A stretch of DNA of 11,166 bases from an uncultured Prevotella sp. (GCA_905210845.1 CAJLYG010000092.1:1-11166); one strand, 5' to 3'; numbered from the stretch's first letter, positions 1 to 6,535 are shown. The notes: generated by a model from the letters alone, not told the origin. Made by a program: numbers and translations.

Positions 1-344
1 TACGGGAGGATCTTCAGGAAATAAGAGCCCGCGATGCCGAGACGGGCGAGAAGCTCGTGCCCAACCTGCGTGTTGACGACCGCTTTGTAGAGGACGACCA
101 CTGGGATGAGCAGGCCCGGCGCTATCAAGAATTTGTGGAGCAGCACTGCAAGAGCCGTCTCGTGCTTCTGGAACTTGGCGTGGGCTTCAACACGCCCGGC
201 ATCATCCGATTTCCTTTTGAGCGCATGGCGGCAGAATATCCCCATACCGCCCTCGTGCGGTTCAATCAACAGTGGATGTCTGTGATTTCCGGCATCAAGG
301 ACCTAACAGCATTTGACGACTGCCAGTTGCTCACAAGGATCTAA
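1..344 (+). CDS. Sir2-like NAD-dependent deacetylase/ADP-ribosyltransferase, C-terminal part (5' end outside window)
   Basis: The frame is open from base 3 to a TAA at 342-344, so the gene starts before the window; the GTG at 57 is an internal valine codon (context KLVPNLRVDD). About 113 residues are visible. The pattern 'LVPNLRVDDRFVEDDHW', then 'LLELGVGFNTPGIIRFPFE', then a hydrophobic strand and a short tail resembles the last third of Sir2-family proteins. It is closest in style to macrodomain-associated class M sirtuins, where the ELGVG..TP..I..PF segment forms part of the NAD-binding Rossmann core. The catalytic His and the zinc Cys residues would lie upstream and cannot be checked. The next gene is 214 bp away with its own promoter box, so the two are probably not co-translated. 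The family call rests on remembered motif similarity; deacetylase versus ADP-ribosyltransferase activity cannot be decided. Confidence 0.65.
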   Translation, partial: REDLQEIRARDAETGEKLVPNLRVDDRFVEDDHWDEQARRYQEFVEQHCKSRLVLLELGVGFNTPGIIRFPFERMAAEYPHTALVRFNQQWMSVISGIKDLTAFDDCQLLTRI

Positions 345-530
345 GCCAAGCACCAGTCATTGCCAAAAGTTTTCCTTTCATATAGGCTACGCCCATTGAT
401 GAGGAAAACATAAAGTTTTCGTTAAGCCAAATGAACAGAGCCAAACTTGTTTGAACTCTGCCATGGAGAGAAAAGGTGCGCAGAAGCGAAGTTTTTTGTC
501 CCAACAGACGGATAACTCGATATTTTTATC

Positions 531-538
531 TAAATTTG
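531..538 (+). promoter_or_regulatory. Bacteroidota -7 box (TAAATTTG) for the radical SAM gene
   Basis: TAAATTTG fits the Bacteroidota TAnnTTTG consensus and lies 20 bp before the ATG at 559. This predicts a short leader, with transcription starting near 545. No good TTTG is seen at the usual -33 spacing; the nearest (495-498) is 32 bp upstream. If the box is used, starts upstream of it, such as the TTG at 451, cannot be translated from this transcript. Confidence 0.5.
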
Positions 539-558
539 CCGCAACAAATGTTATCATT

Positions 559-1338
559 ATGTCAACAGTAATCTATCCTTCTCCCATCTACGGTCCTATC
601 CATAGCCGCAGATTGGGAATTTCTTTGGGAATCAACTTAATGCCTGCAGATGGCAAAGTTTGCACGTTCGATTGTATCTATTGTGAGTGTGGGTATAATA
701 AGGATCGTCGCCCTACCCTTCCCCGTCCCACACGGGAGGAAGTAGCAAGGAAATTAGAAGCTAAATTGGTAGAGATGCAAAGAGACGGACTGAAACCAGA
801 TGTCCTCACATTTGCCGGGAATGGAGAGCCAACTGGTCATCCCCACTTCCCAGAAATCATTGAAGATACGATTCGCTTACGTGATCAATATTGTCCTCAA
901 GCCCAAGTTTCGGTCTTGAGCAATTCCACGTTCATCTACAAGTCGGCCGTCCGGGATGCCCTGATGAAAGTGGATAACAATATCTTGAAGTTAGACACCG
1001 TCGACCCTGCCTATATAAATAAGGTAGATCGCCCTGTCAATCCAGCCTACGATGTAAAAGAAATCATAGACCATCTGAAATCATTCCATGGGCATGTCAT
1101 TATTCAAACCATGTTCATGAAAGGGACCATGGACGGGGAGGACGTGGATGACACGGGTGAGGAGTTCGTTGGGCCTTGGCTTGAAGCCGTCCGGGAGATC
1201 ACGCCCATGGAGGTGATGATCTACACCATCGACCGTGAGACCCCAGACCATGACCTGCAAAAGGCTTCCCCAGAGCAACTGAATGCCATCCGCGACCGCG
1301 TGATTGCCATGGGAATTCCTTGCACGGCATCTTATTAG
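559..1338 (+). CDS. Radical SAM protein, TYW1-like COG0731 type (259 aa)
   Basis: The protein carries the radical SAM cluster motif CX3CX2C as C35-TFD-C39-IY-C42, with a further Cys at 44. Before it is the COG0731-style lead 'YGPIHSRRLGISLGINLMP' (residues 11-29). A 'FAGNGEPTGHP' segment (86-96) is the glycine-rich SAM-binding strand region. The fold should be a single partial TIM barrel that binds a [4Fe-4S] cluster and cleaves S-adenosylmethionine. The substrate is unknown; COG0731 includes wyosine-type tRNA modification enzymes, but this short form has no flavodoxin domain. No SPASM-type Cys-rich tail is present, so it is unlikely to be the sulfatase maturase. I chose ATG 559 because the open frame upstream (from TTG 451) lacks family sequence and contains the promoter box; the family motif begins a few residues after this ATG. 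It ends in TAG and converges on the FadL-like gene. Confidence 0.88.
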   Translation: MSTVIYPSPIYGPIHSRRLGISLGINLMPADGKVCTFDCIYCECGYNKDRRPTLPRPTREEVARKLEAKLVEMQRDGLKPDVLTFAGNGEPTGHPHFPEIIEDTIRLRDQYCPQAQVSVLSNSTFIYKSAVRDALMKVDNNILKLDTVDPAYINKVDRPVNPAYDVKEIIDHLKSFHGHVIIQTMFMKGTMDGEDVDDTGEEFVGPWLEAVREITPMEVMIYTIDRETPDHDLQKASPEQLNAIRDRVIAMGIPCTASY

Positions 1339-1348
1339 ATGCCGCACA
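1321..1348. terminator. Hairpin between convergent genes, overlapping the radical SAM stop codon
   Basis: CGGCATCT (1325-1332) and AGATGCCG (1337-1344) form a perfect 8-bp stem with a four-base TATT loop. The TAG stop of the radical SAM gene (1336-1338) straddles the loop and right arm. No T-run follows on either strand, so this is not a textbook intrinsic terminator. Its place at the ends of two convergent genes, 24 bp past the original end of the FadL-like frame, suggests bidirectional 3'-end formation or mRNA protection. Confidence 0.4.
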
Positions 1349-1367
1349 AGGAGCCTGATTCTAAACT

Positions 1368-1556
1368 TTAAATATCAATGTCTACACCCACGCCAAGTAC
1401 TTTATTGGTACGGGTGAACTGGTCGGTACAGTTGACCGCCACATTTTGGATGGTCTCTGTATACGACTTGTCCTTCTTATCGTAGTTCGTCCAAAAATAA
1501 GCGATGTTCGCCTTCACATTCTTCATCACTTTGATGCAAGCCCCAAAACCAACGGA
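1368..1556 (-). pseudogene. Cut-off C-terminal segment of the FadL-like outer-membrane protein
   Basis: Reading on in the same frame past the TAG at 1557-1559 gives 62 clean codons to a TAA at 1368-1370. They begin SVGFGACIKV, continue NIAYFWTNYD, and end DQFTRTNKVLGVGVDIDI. This is what is expected at the end of Bacteroidota FadL/OmpP1 barrels: amphipathic strands, an aromatic-rich AYFWT strand, and a terminal closing strand. No other stop or frameshift is present, so the interruption looks recent or is a sequence error. The segment has no evident start or promoter and is probably not made by itself. The TAG sits where a Tyr codon would be a natural one-base neighbour (TAC or TAT). Confidence 0.75.
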
Positions 1557-2888
1557 CTAGCTAAGGGTAACGAACCGCATGTCGGTTAGGTAGGAGCCAT
1601 CGCCCAAGCCATATCTTGTGCGTTGCGCGCCAGCACTCACGGTAACGCCCTTGGTGACATCCCATTCTGCGCCTCCCAAATATTCCTGTGTGTTCCCACT
1701 CAGCAATTTCTGCTTGTCGTTTGCCATCCGCGCATCTTTATCGAAATAATAATGGTAGGATGCCATGACACGAAGCTGAGGAAGGATACTGTATTGCGCG
1801 CCCACCGACACGATGCCTGGGAGGTCGTTAGGGGTATTGACACCGTCCTGGAAAAGACCGGTATCATCATGCTTGGTGTTGTTCTGAATGTTCAACTTGT
1901 TGGTGAACTCCAATCGGGCAGCAATATTCAACTTGTCCCAATGGGCATCAATGCCAATGATTGGGCAGATTCCCCATCCCGTCTGGGTACAATTCAGATA
2001 CTTATCCGCGAATTGCGTCTTGGCAGCCTCTGCCTTGGCAGCACCCTGATAATACTGTTGGGAAACAGCTTCATACTTTGCCTTGGTTGTCGGGTCTGAG
2101 ATCTCCGAGGCACGCATCTTATAATAGAATCCCATTTGGGAATACGTGCTTGCCTGATCGCCGAAGTAATCATAGAGGTTTTCCATATTACCATTGATAT
2201 TGGCTGAGATATTGGTAATGCTTCCCTCATACTTATTGGTAATGTAATGGAAACGGAAGCCGCCATAGACAGACAAATGGGGATTGACCTTATAGGTCGC
2301 ACCCAATTGTAAGCCGAAGATATACTGCCTGCCATATATATAACTTTCTACCGAATACCCTGGTGTCGTCGTGGCAATGCCCTGGGAATACAACAACGCA
2401 GGAACCATCGCCACTGCACGCTCGAAAGACCCTAACCCATCATTGAACGTGCATTTCCCTCCACCACCGGTCACAGCGAAACTGGCCTGGAAGCCCCACC
2501 GATCGTAGTTGAGTGCCGCCTGAATAGAAGGCAACACCGGAACGGACGCCACGCCCTTGAATTTCTTGACTCCATTCTTATCTCCGCCATTCATGGACAT
2601 GGGAGCGTAATAAGGAGTACCTTGCAAGGAAGGAACCGTCATCCCACTGTAGATCGTACGAGTCTGGTACACATTCTGTATGTTAAACGAGAGATGCAAG
2701 CCATTCGGCAAAAAGGCAACACCGGCAGGATTGCTATAAACGCCATCAATACCTATCGCACCGTCTCTGGCAGGATTCCGCAAGAAAGCTATGTTCTGAT
2801 TCGTGTTCGTCAACAAGCCACCTGCACAAACAGGACTACAGAAAAGAATGAGCGCGCTCATCAAAAATGCAAATTTCATCTTAATCAT
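1557..2888 (-). CDS. OmpP1/FadL/TodX-family outer membrane transport protein, truncated by an in-frame amber stop
   Basis: The 443-residue protein starts with a signal peptide (MIKMKFAFLMSALILFCSP, cleavage probably near VCA-GG). Next comes the family's N-terminal plug region with 'GVYSNPAGVAFLP', the NPA-type motif of FadL proteins, then alternating amphipathic beta segments and a C-terminal run of barrel strands. FadL homologues move hydrophobic compounds such as long-chain fatty acids across the outer membrane; in Bacteroidota the substrate is usually unknown. The TAG at 1557-1559 ends the frame inside the barrel, with the last 62 codons still intact beyond it; with them the protein would be about 506 aa, normal for the family. 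Without the closing strand the product is unlikely to be assembled by the BAM machinery. I chose ATG 2888 (ATG 2879 is equally possible) because the longer frame's TTG at 2918 lies inside the -7 box. It diverges from the sulfatase operon. Confidence 0.82.
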   Translation of the reverse strand: MIKMKFAFLMSALILFCSPVCAGGLLTNTNQNIAFLRNPARDGAIGIDGVYSNPAGVAFLPNGLHLSFNIQNVYQTRTIYSGMTVPSLQGTPYYAPMSMNGGDKNGVKKFKGVASVPVLPSIQAALNYDRWGFQASFAVTGGGGKCTFNDGLGSFERAVAMVPALLYSQGIATTTPGYSVESYIYGRQYIFGLQLGATYKVNPHLSVYGGFRFHYITNKYEGSITNISANINGNMENLYDYFGDQASTYSQMGFYYKMRASEISDPTTKAKYEAVSQQYYQGAAKAEAAKTQFADKYLNCTQTGWGICPIIGIDAHWDKLNIAARLEFTNKLNIQNNTKHDDTGLFQDGVNTPNDLPGIVSVGAQYSILPQLRVMASYHYYFDKDARMANDKQKLLSGNTQEYLGGAEWDVTKGVTVSAGAQRTRYGLGDGSYLTDMRFVTLS

Positions 2889-2915
2889 CTTAAATACCTT
2901 AAACAAAATTGGTCG

Positions 2916-2923
2916 CAAAGGTA
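2916..2923 (-). promoter_or_regulatory. Bacteroidota -7 box (TACCTTTG) for the FadL-like gene
   Basis: On the minus strand TACCTTTG is an exact TAnnTTTG match, about 27 bp before the ATG at 2888. The same TACCTTTGCG string precedes the phosphate transporter gene. A TTTG lies 27 bp further upstream (2951-2954), longer than the usual gap of roughly 20 bp, so the -33 element is uncertain. Confidence 0.6.
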
Positions 2924-2946
2924 AATAGATTGTTCTTAATTTCCAT

Positions 2947-2976
2947 TTAACAAAGAATTTATTTAATATTTGTTAA
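2947..2976. promoter_or_regulatory. Inverted repeat TTAACAAA-N14-TTTGTTAA in the divergent promoter region
   Basis: Perfect 8-bp arms at 2947-2954 and 2969-2976, with arm starts 22 bp apart (two helical turns), lie just upstream of the FadL-like -7 box and could bind a dimeric regulator. The AT-rich setting makes chance plausible. Confidence 0.25.
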
Positions 2977-2994
2977 CTACAATTCAATGATTTG

Positions 2995-3020
2995 CTGCAC
3001 ATTCTTTTTGATTTGTGCAG
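2995..3020. promoter_or_regulatory. Dyad CTGCACA-N12-TGTGCAG upstream of the sulfatase promoter
   Basis: Perfect 7-bp arms at 2995-3001 and 3014-3020 lie about 20 bp before the TATCTTTG box, covering roughly -59 to -34 relative to the predicted start, a usual place for an activator site. Two TGATTTG copies (2988-2994 and 3009-3015), exactly 21 bp apart, overlap it. No regulator gene is in the window, so the partner is unknown. Confidence 0.35.
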
Positions 3021-3039
3021 AGATATCGAAAAAATATTG

Positions 3040-3047
3040 TATCTTTG
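3040..3047 (+). promoter_or_regulatory. Bacteroidota -7 box (TATCTTTG) for the sulfatase-GH20 operon
   Basis: TATCTTTG is an exact TAnnTTTG match. It predicts transcription from about 3054 and a leader of about 65 bases to the ATG at 3118. A TTTG at 3012-3015 lies 24 bp upstream, slightly long for the -33 element. No Shine-Dalgarno sequence is seen before the ATG, as is normal in this phylum. Confidence 0.6.
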
Positions 3048-3052
3048 TCAAC

Positions 3053-3066
3053 TGTATCATGATACA
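3053..3066. promoter_or_regulatory. 14-bp perfect palindrome TGTATCATGATACA at the predicted transcription start
   Basis: The palindrome begins 5 bp after the -7 box and covers the expected transcription start of the sulfatase operon, where a repressor could block initiation. About one 14-bp palindrome is expected by chance in a window this size, so only its position makes it notable. Confidence 0.35.
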
Positions 3067-3117
3067 TTGAAATGAACAATCAATCAATTTACTGTCACTA
3101 TCAAATATTGCAATAAG

Positions 3118-4692
3118 ATGAACAACAAATTAATGATGCCTTTAACAGGTGTGGTGGCTCTCTCATCTGTCTTCCCGGCAGTTGCCAAAGACCGGCAAGA
3201 GAGTCAGTCCAAGAAGCCCATGAATATCATCTACATCATGAGCGATGACCATTCCTATCAAACGATCAGTGCCTATGATCATCGATTCATCGAGACGCCC
3301 AACATCGATTGGATCGCCAACCATGGCTGTAGATTCACCAATAGCTTCGTGGCAAATTCCCTGAGTGGCCCGTCAAGGGCGTGCATGCTGACGGGAAAGC
3401 ACAGTCATGCGAATGGATTCACGGACAACACACGCACCTTCGACGGCAGTCAGCAGACTTATCCGAAACTTCTCCAGAAGGCGGGGTATGAGACTGCTAT
3501 CATCGGGAAATGGCATCTCACCTCTGATCCGACCGGATTCAACTACTGGGACATCTTGGTAGGCCAAGGGGACTATTACAACCCTGACTTCGTGTGCAAC
3601 GGGAAGCCAACCGTCAGGCAAGGATATGTTACCAACATCATCACGGACGTAGCCTTGGACTGGCTGAGCAACAAGCGCGACAAGAACAAGCCGTTCTGCC
3701 TGCTGCTCCACCACAAGGCTCCTCATCGTGTATGGAACCCGGATACCTGCGACCTGGACTTGTATAATGACAAGACCTACCCGTTGCCAGATAACTTCTA
3801 TGACGACTATTCGGGACGCGAGGCAGCTAAGAAACAGAAGATGAGCATCATCAAAGACATGGACATTGTCTACGACTGCAAGATGGCTGACCATGAGAAT
3901 GAGATTCATTCTAATCCGGAGTTAGAGGCATGGGGACGAAAGAACTATGCCCGGATGACACCTTCGCAGCGAGAACAGTGGGATAAGCACTATGATCCGA
4001 TCATCGCGAAGTTCAAGAAAGACAAGTTGAGTGGCAAGGCCCTTGCCGAATGGAAATACCAACGGTATATGCACGACTACCTCAGGGTCATCCATTCCTT
4101 AGACAGGAATATCGGACGAGTCATCGAATACTTGAAAAAGAACGACCTCCTCGACAATACGATGATCGTCTATACTTCCGACCAAGGGTTCTACATGGGG
4201 GAACATGGGTGGTTCGACAAACGGTTTATGTATGAGGAGTCGTTCCGTACCCCCCTGTTAGTCTACCTGCCAGGCGGAAAGCATGGGGATATCCCGGAGA
4301 TGGTACAGAATATCGATTATGCGCCGACCATCCTCGACTTGGCTGGAGTCAAGGTACCGTCAGACATTCAAGGGGTTTCCTTCCTTCCCCTGTTAGAGGG
4401 AAAGAAGGTCAAGGACTGGCGTAAATCCCTTTACTATCACTATTATGAGTATCCGGCAGAGCATTCTGTTTGCCGCCATTATGGAGTGCGCACCGCCCGC
4501 TACTCCTTGATCCATTTCTATAACGACATCAACACTTGGGAGCTCTATGACCTGAAGAAGGACCCGGAGGAGATGCACAACATCTATGGACAGCCGGGGA
4601 CAGAGAAGATCACTGCTGCTCTTAAGAAAGAACTGCTCCGCTTACAGGTGCAATACAACGATCCGATTCGCAATACTCAATACGCAAAATAA
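3118..4692 (+). CDS. Serine-type formylglycine sulfatase, probable GlcNAc-6-sulfatase (mucin-desulfating type)
   Basis: This 524-aa S1-family sulfatase hydrolyses sulfate esters, probably in the periplasm. A signal peptide covers about residues 1-23 (SVFPAVA-KD). Metal ligands D43-D44 sit in 'IMSDDHS'. The activation motif is S83-G-P-S-R87 in 'SGPSRACMLTG', so formylglycine would be made from serine by an anaerobic maturase (anSME), which is not in this window. 'GKWHL' (130-134), 'SDQGFYMGEHG' (D355, Q356, H363) and K368 complete the active site. The C-terminal subdomain ends with 'WELYDLKKDPEEMHNIY'. The overall pattern resembles S1_11 GlcNAc-6-O-sulfatases and the mucin-desulfating enzyme described from Prevotella, but subfamily is a judgement from memory. 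The tight coupling to a GH20 supports a 6-sulfo-GlcNAc substrate. Other 6-O-sulfated sugars remain possible. Confidence 0.88.
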   Translation: MNNKLMMPLTGVVALSSVFPAVAKDRQESQSKKPMNIIYIMSDDHSYQTISAYDHRFIETPNIDWIANHGCRFTNSFVANSLSGPSRACMLTGKHSHANGFTDNTRTFDGSQQTYPKLLQKAGYETAIIGKWHLTSDPTGFNYWDILVGQGDYYNPDFVCNGKPTVRQGYVTNIITDVALDWLSNKRDKNKPFCLLLHHKAPHRVWNPDTCDLDLYNDKTYPLPDNFYDDYSGREAAKKQKMSIIKDMDIVYDCKMADHENEIHSNPELEAWGRKNYARMTPSQREQWDKHYDPIIAKFKKDKLSGKALAEWKYQRYMHDYLRVIHSLDRNIGRVIEYLKKNDLLDNTMIVYTSDQGFYMGEHGWFDKRFMYEESFRTPLLVYLPGGKHGDIPEMVQNIDYAPTILDLAGVKVPSDIQGVSFLPLLEGKKVKDWRKSLYYHYYEYPAEHSVCRHYGVRTARYSLIHFYNDINTWELYDLKKDPEEMHNIYGQPGTEKITAALKKELLRLQVQYNDPIRNTQYAK

Positions 4693-6305
4693 TGAAAAGA
4701 CTGATTTTAGCCCTCATCCTGCTGATGGTGCTTCTGCCATCCATGGCTGCAAAAAACCTGACGGGCAATTGGAAGGTGATCCCTCTCCCGCAAGAAATCA
4801 CGCTAACAGGCGGCAAGCCGTTTGTCCTCAATAAGCATACGACCCTACGGTTGGCAAATAACGTGGCAACCGACAAGGATATGGTTCGCAACTTAGGCTT
4901 CCTCAAGGAATACATCCAAGAGATGACGCAACTCAAATTAATGGGAACGGAACGCTCCAAAGGCAACCAGATTGTCTTGGATACCGACCCAACCCTTGCC
5001 AACGCCGAAGGTTATTCCATCACCGCCGACCAGAAGCAGATCGTGATCAAGGGGAAGAACGCAGCCGCGGTCTTCCTCGGCATCCAGACCCTACGCAAGG
5101 CCTTGCCGATTGCCAAGGACGCAAAAGTCATCCAAATGCCTGCCGTCAGGATCAACGACTATCCCAGATTTCATTACCGCGGGTTCATGATTGACACAGG
5201 AAGGCATTTTTTCTCCGTTGCTTACCTGAAGGAGATCATTGACATGCTTGCCCTTCACGACATCAACTACTTCCACTGGCACCTGACAGAAGACCAGGGA
5301 TGGCGCATCGCTATCCAGAAATACCCGAAGCTGACGGAGATCGGATCGCACCGTAAACAGACGATCATACAAGGCAGCAAGGAATATGACGGGACACCGG
5401 TAGACGGATATTACACCCAAGAAGATGCCCGGGAGATTGTCAAATATGCCGCTGACCGATTTATCACCGTCATCCCAGAGATCGACATGCCTGGACACAT
5501 GATGGCTGCCCTTGCCTCTTACCCGGAATTAGGATGCACCGGAGGCCCTTACGAGGTGCCTTGCAAGTTTGGGGTCTTCGAGGACGTATTGTGCGGAGGA
5601 AAGCCTGAGACCCTCCAGTTTGCCAAGGACGTGCTCCAGGAGATCATGGATATCTTCCCATCAACCTATATACACATCGGGGGAGATGAATGCCCCAAGA
5701 CGAGATGGAAAGTTTGTCCCCATTGCCAGAATAAAATCAAGGAATTAGGACTCAAAGACGAGCCCGGGCATACGAAGGAGGACCAGTTGCAGACATGGTT
5801 CATGGGGGAAATAGAGAAGCAGATCACCAGTCGGGGAAGGAAGATGCTGGGATGGGATGAGATCTTGGAAGGCAATCCCACGAAGAGCTCTACCGTCCTC
5901 GCATGGACCAGTTACGACGCAAGTATCCGCTCTGCGAAAGAGGGTCACCAGACCGTTGTATGCCCCATTTCCAACCTCTACTTCAGTAATCCGCATTGGA
6001 ACAAGCTGACGGGCATCAAGAGCATGGAGCGTGTCTATAACCTCGAACCGGTATCCGACCAGCTCACGCCCGAGCAGGGCAAGAGAATCATTGGCGCAGA
6101 AGGTTGTATCTGGACGGAATGGGTGAAGGACAGCGTCAAGATGGAATGGGAGATGATGCCCCGCATTGCAGGACTGGCAGAGATCCAATGGACCCAGAAA
6201 GAGAAAAAGGACCTCAATGACTTCATGGGTCGCCTGCCCCATTTGGTTGATATCTATCAATTGGAAGGATGGAACTACAAGAAGGACATCCTTGAGAACC
6301 CGTAA
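4692..6305 (+). CDS. GH20 beta-N-acetylhexosaminidase (537 aa)
   Basis: This exo-acting enzyme removes terminal beta-GlcNAc/GalNAc by substrate-assisted catalysis. A signal peptide spans about residues 1-19 (LLPSMA-AK). The GH20b alpha/beta domain runs from about 27 to 150 ('WKVIPLPQEI', then 'EGYSI', 'AAAVFLGIQTL'). The catalytic TIM barrel begins at 'RFHYRGFMIDTGRHF' (R163 is the usual substrate-binding Arg). The catalytic pair is D332-E333 in 'HIGGDECPKTRW'. Active-site Trp candidates are W388 (GWDEI), W405 (AWTSY) and W474 (WTEW). A 'CPKTRWKVCPHC' cluster follows the catalytic pair and may be a structural disulfide or metal site. The ATG shares its A with the sulfatase TAA (TAATG), implying translational coupling, and a strong terminator follows the gene. 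With the sulfatase it would act on desulfated GlcNAc ends of host glycans. Confidence 0.93.
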   Translation: MKRLILALILLMVLLPSMAAKNLTGNWKVIPLPQEITLTGGKPFVLNKHTTLRLANNVATDKDMVRNLGFLKEYIQEMTQLKLMGTERSKGNQIVLDTDPTLANAEGYSITADQKQIVIKGKNAAAVFLGIQTLRKALPIAKDAKVIQMPAVRINDYPRFHYRGFMIDTGRHFFSVAYLKEIIDMLALHDINYFHWHLTEDQGWRIAIQKYPKLTEIGSHRKQTIIQGSKEYDGTPVDGYYTQEDAREIVKYAADRFITVIPEIDMPGHMMAALASYPELGCTGGPYEVPCKFGVFEDVLCGGKPETLQFAKDVLQEIMDIFPSTYIHIGGDECPKTRWKVCPHCQNKIKELGLKDEPGHTKEDQLQTWFMGEIEKQITSRGRKMLGWDEILEGNPTKSSTVLAWTSYDASIRSAKEGHQTVVCPISNLYFSNPHWNKLTGIKSMERVYNLEPVSDQLTPEQGKRIIGAEGCIWTEWVKDSVKMEWEMMPRIAGLAEIQWTQKEKKDLNDFMGRLPHLVDIYQLEGWNYKKDILENP

Positions 6306-6356
6306 CAAACGGTTCCGAACAGGTGGAATTGAACGATCTACCCTATCATGAGAGAC

Positions 6357-6398
6357 AAAGGATGATGACAACAAGCCAATAAGTCATCATCCTTTTTT
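6357..6398 (+). terminator. Intrinsic terminator of the sulfatase-GH20 operon
   Basis: AAAGGATGATGAC (6357-6369) pairs perfectly with GTCATCATCCTTT (6383-6395) around a 13-base loop, and a run of six T (6393-6398) follows. It lies 52 bp past the GH20 stop codon. Confidence 0.88.
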
Positions 6399-6425
6399 AT
6401 AGCCCTGACAATCAGGAATGCAGGA

Positions 6426-6535
6426 GATAACCTTTTAGCTCCCAACTGATGACCTTTTAGGGGCTTGGAGATAACCTTTTACGAGGCAGGAGATGACCTA
6501 TTGCAAGCCAAAAGGTGACCTACAAGAGAACCGGC
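6426..6535. repeat. Five-unit imperfect tandem array with exact 22-bp period
   Basis: Cores start at 6426, 6448, 6470, 6492 and 6514, each exactly 22 bp apart. The cores are GATAACCTTTTA, GATGACCTTTTA, GATAACCTTTTA, GATGACCTATTG and GGTGACCTACAA. Units 1-4 alternate GATAACC/GATGACC, suggesting a 44-bp higher-order unit. The ten bases after each core vary. The spacing is not a multiple of three, so it is not a coding repeat. The array lies in the convergent spacer, between the operon terminator and the hairpin after the phosphate transporter gene. It could be an array of protein-binding sites on one DNA face, a decayed minisatellite, or a member of a dispersed intergenic repeat family. Confidence 0.75.

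Noticed and set aside
369..409. Inverted repeat GTTTTCCT/AGGAAAAC after the Sir2-like gene as a terminator
   Set aside because: The arms are only 8 bp, the loop is 25 bases and no T-run follows; chance in AT-rich sequence is enough.
451..558. N-terminal extension of the radical SAM protein from TTG 451
   Set aside because: The 36 extra residues show no family sequence, and a promoter box at 531-538 lies inside this stretch.
559..1338. Radical SAM protein as the anaerobic sulfatase maturase for the nearby sulfatase
   Set aside because: It is too short, lacks the SPASM cysteine-rich C-terminus, and its N-terminal motifs match the COG0731 group instead.
1557..1559. Programmed amber read-through or recoding (for example pyrrolysine)
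   Set aside because: TAG ends two other intact genes here, no stimulatory structure is evident, and the position fits a one-base change from a Tyr codon.
6404..6416. Small hairpin CCTGA-CAA-TCAGG between the terminator and the 22-bp array
   Set aside because: A 5-bp stem is too short to support a function and it does not share the 22-bp core.
6426..6535. 22-bp array as a CRISPR
   Set aside because: Cores are only about 12 bp and degenerate, fillers are 10 bp, far below normal repeat and spacer lengths, and no cas gene is nearby.
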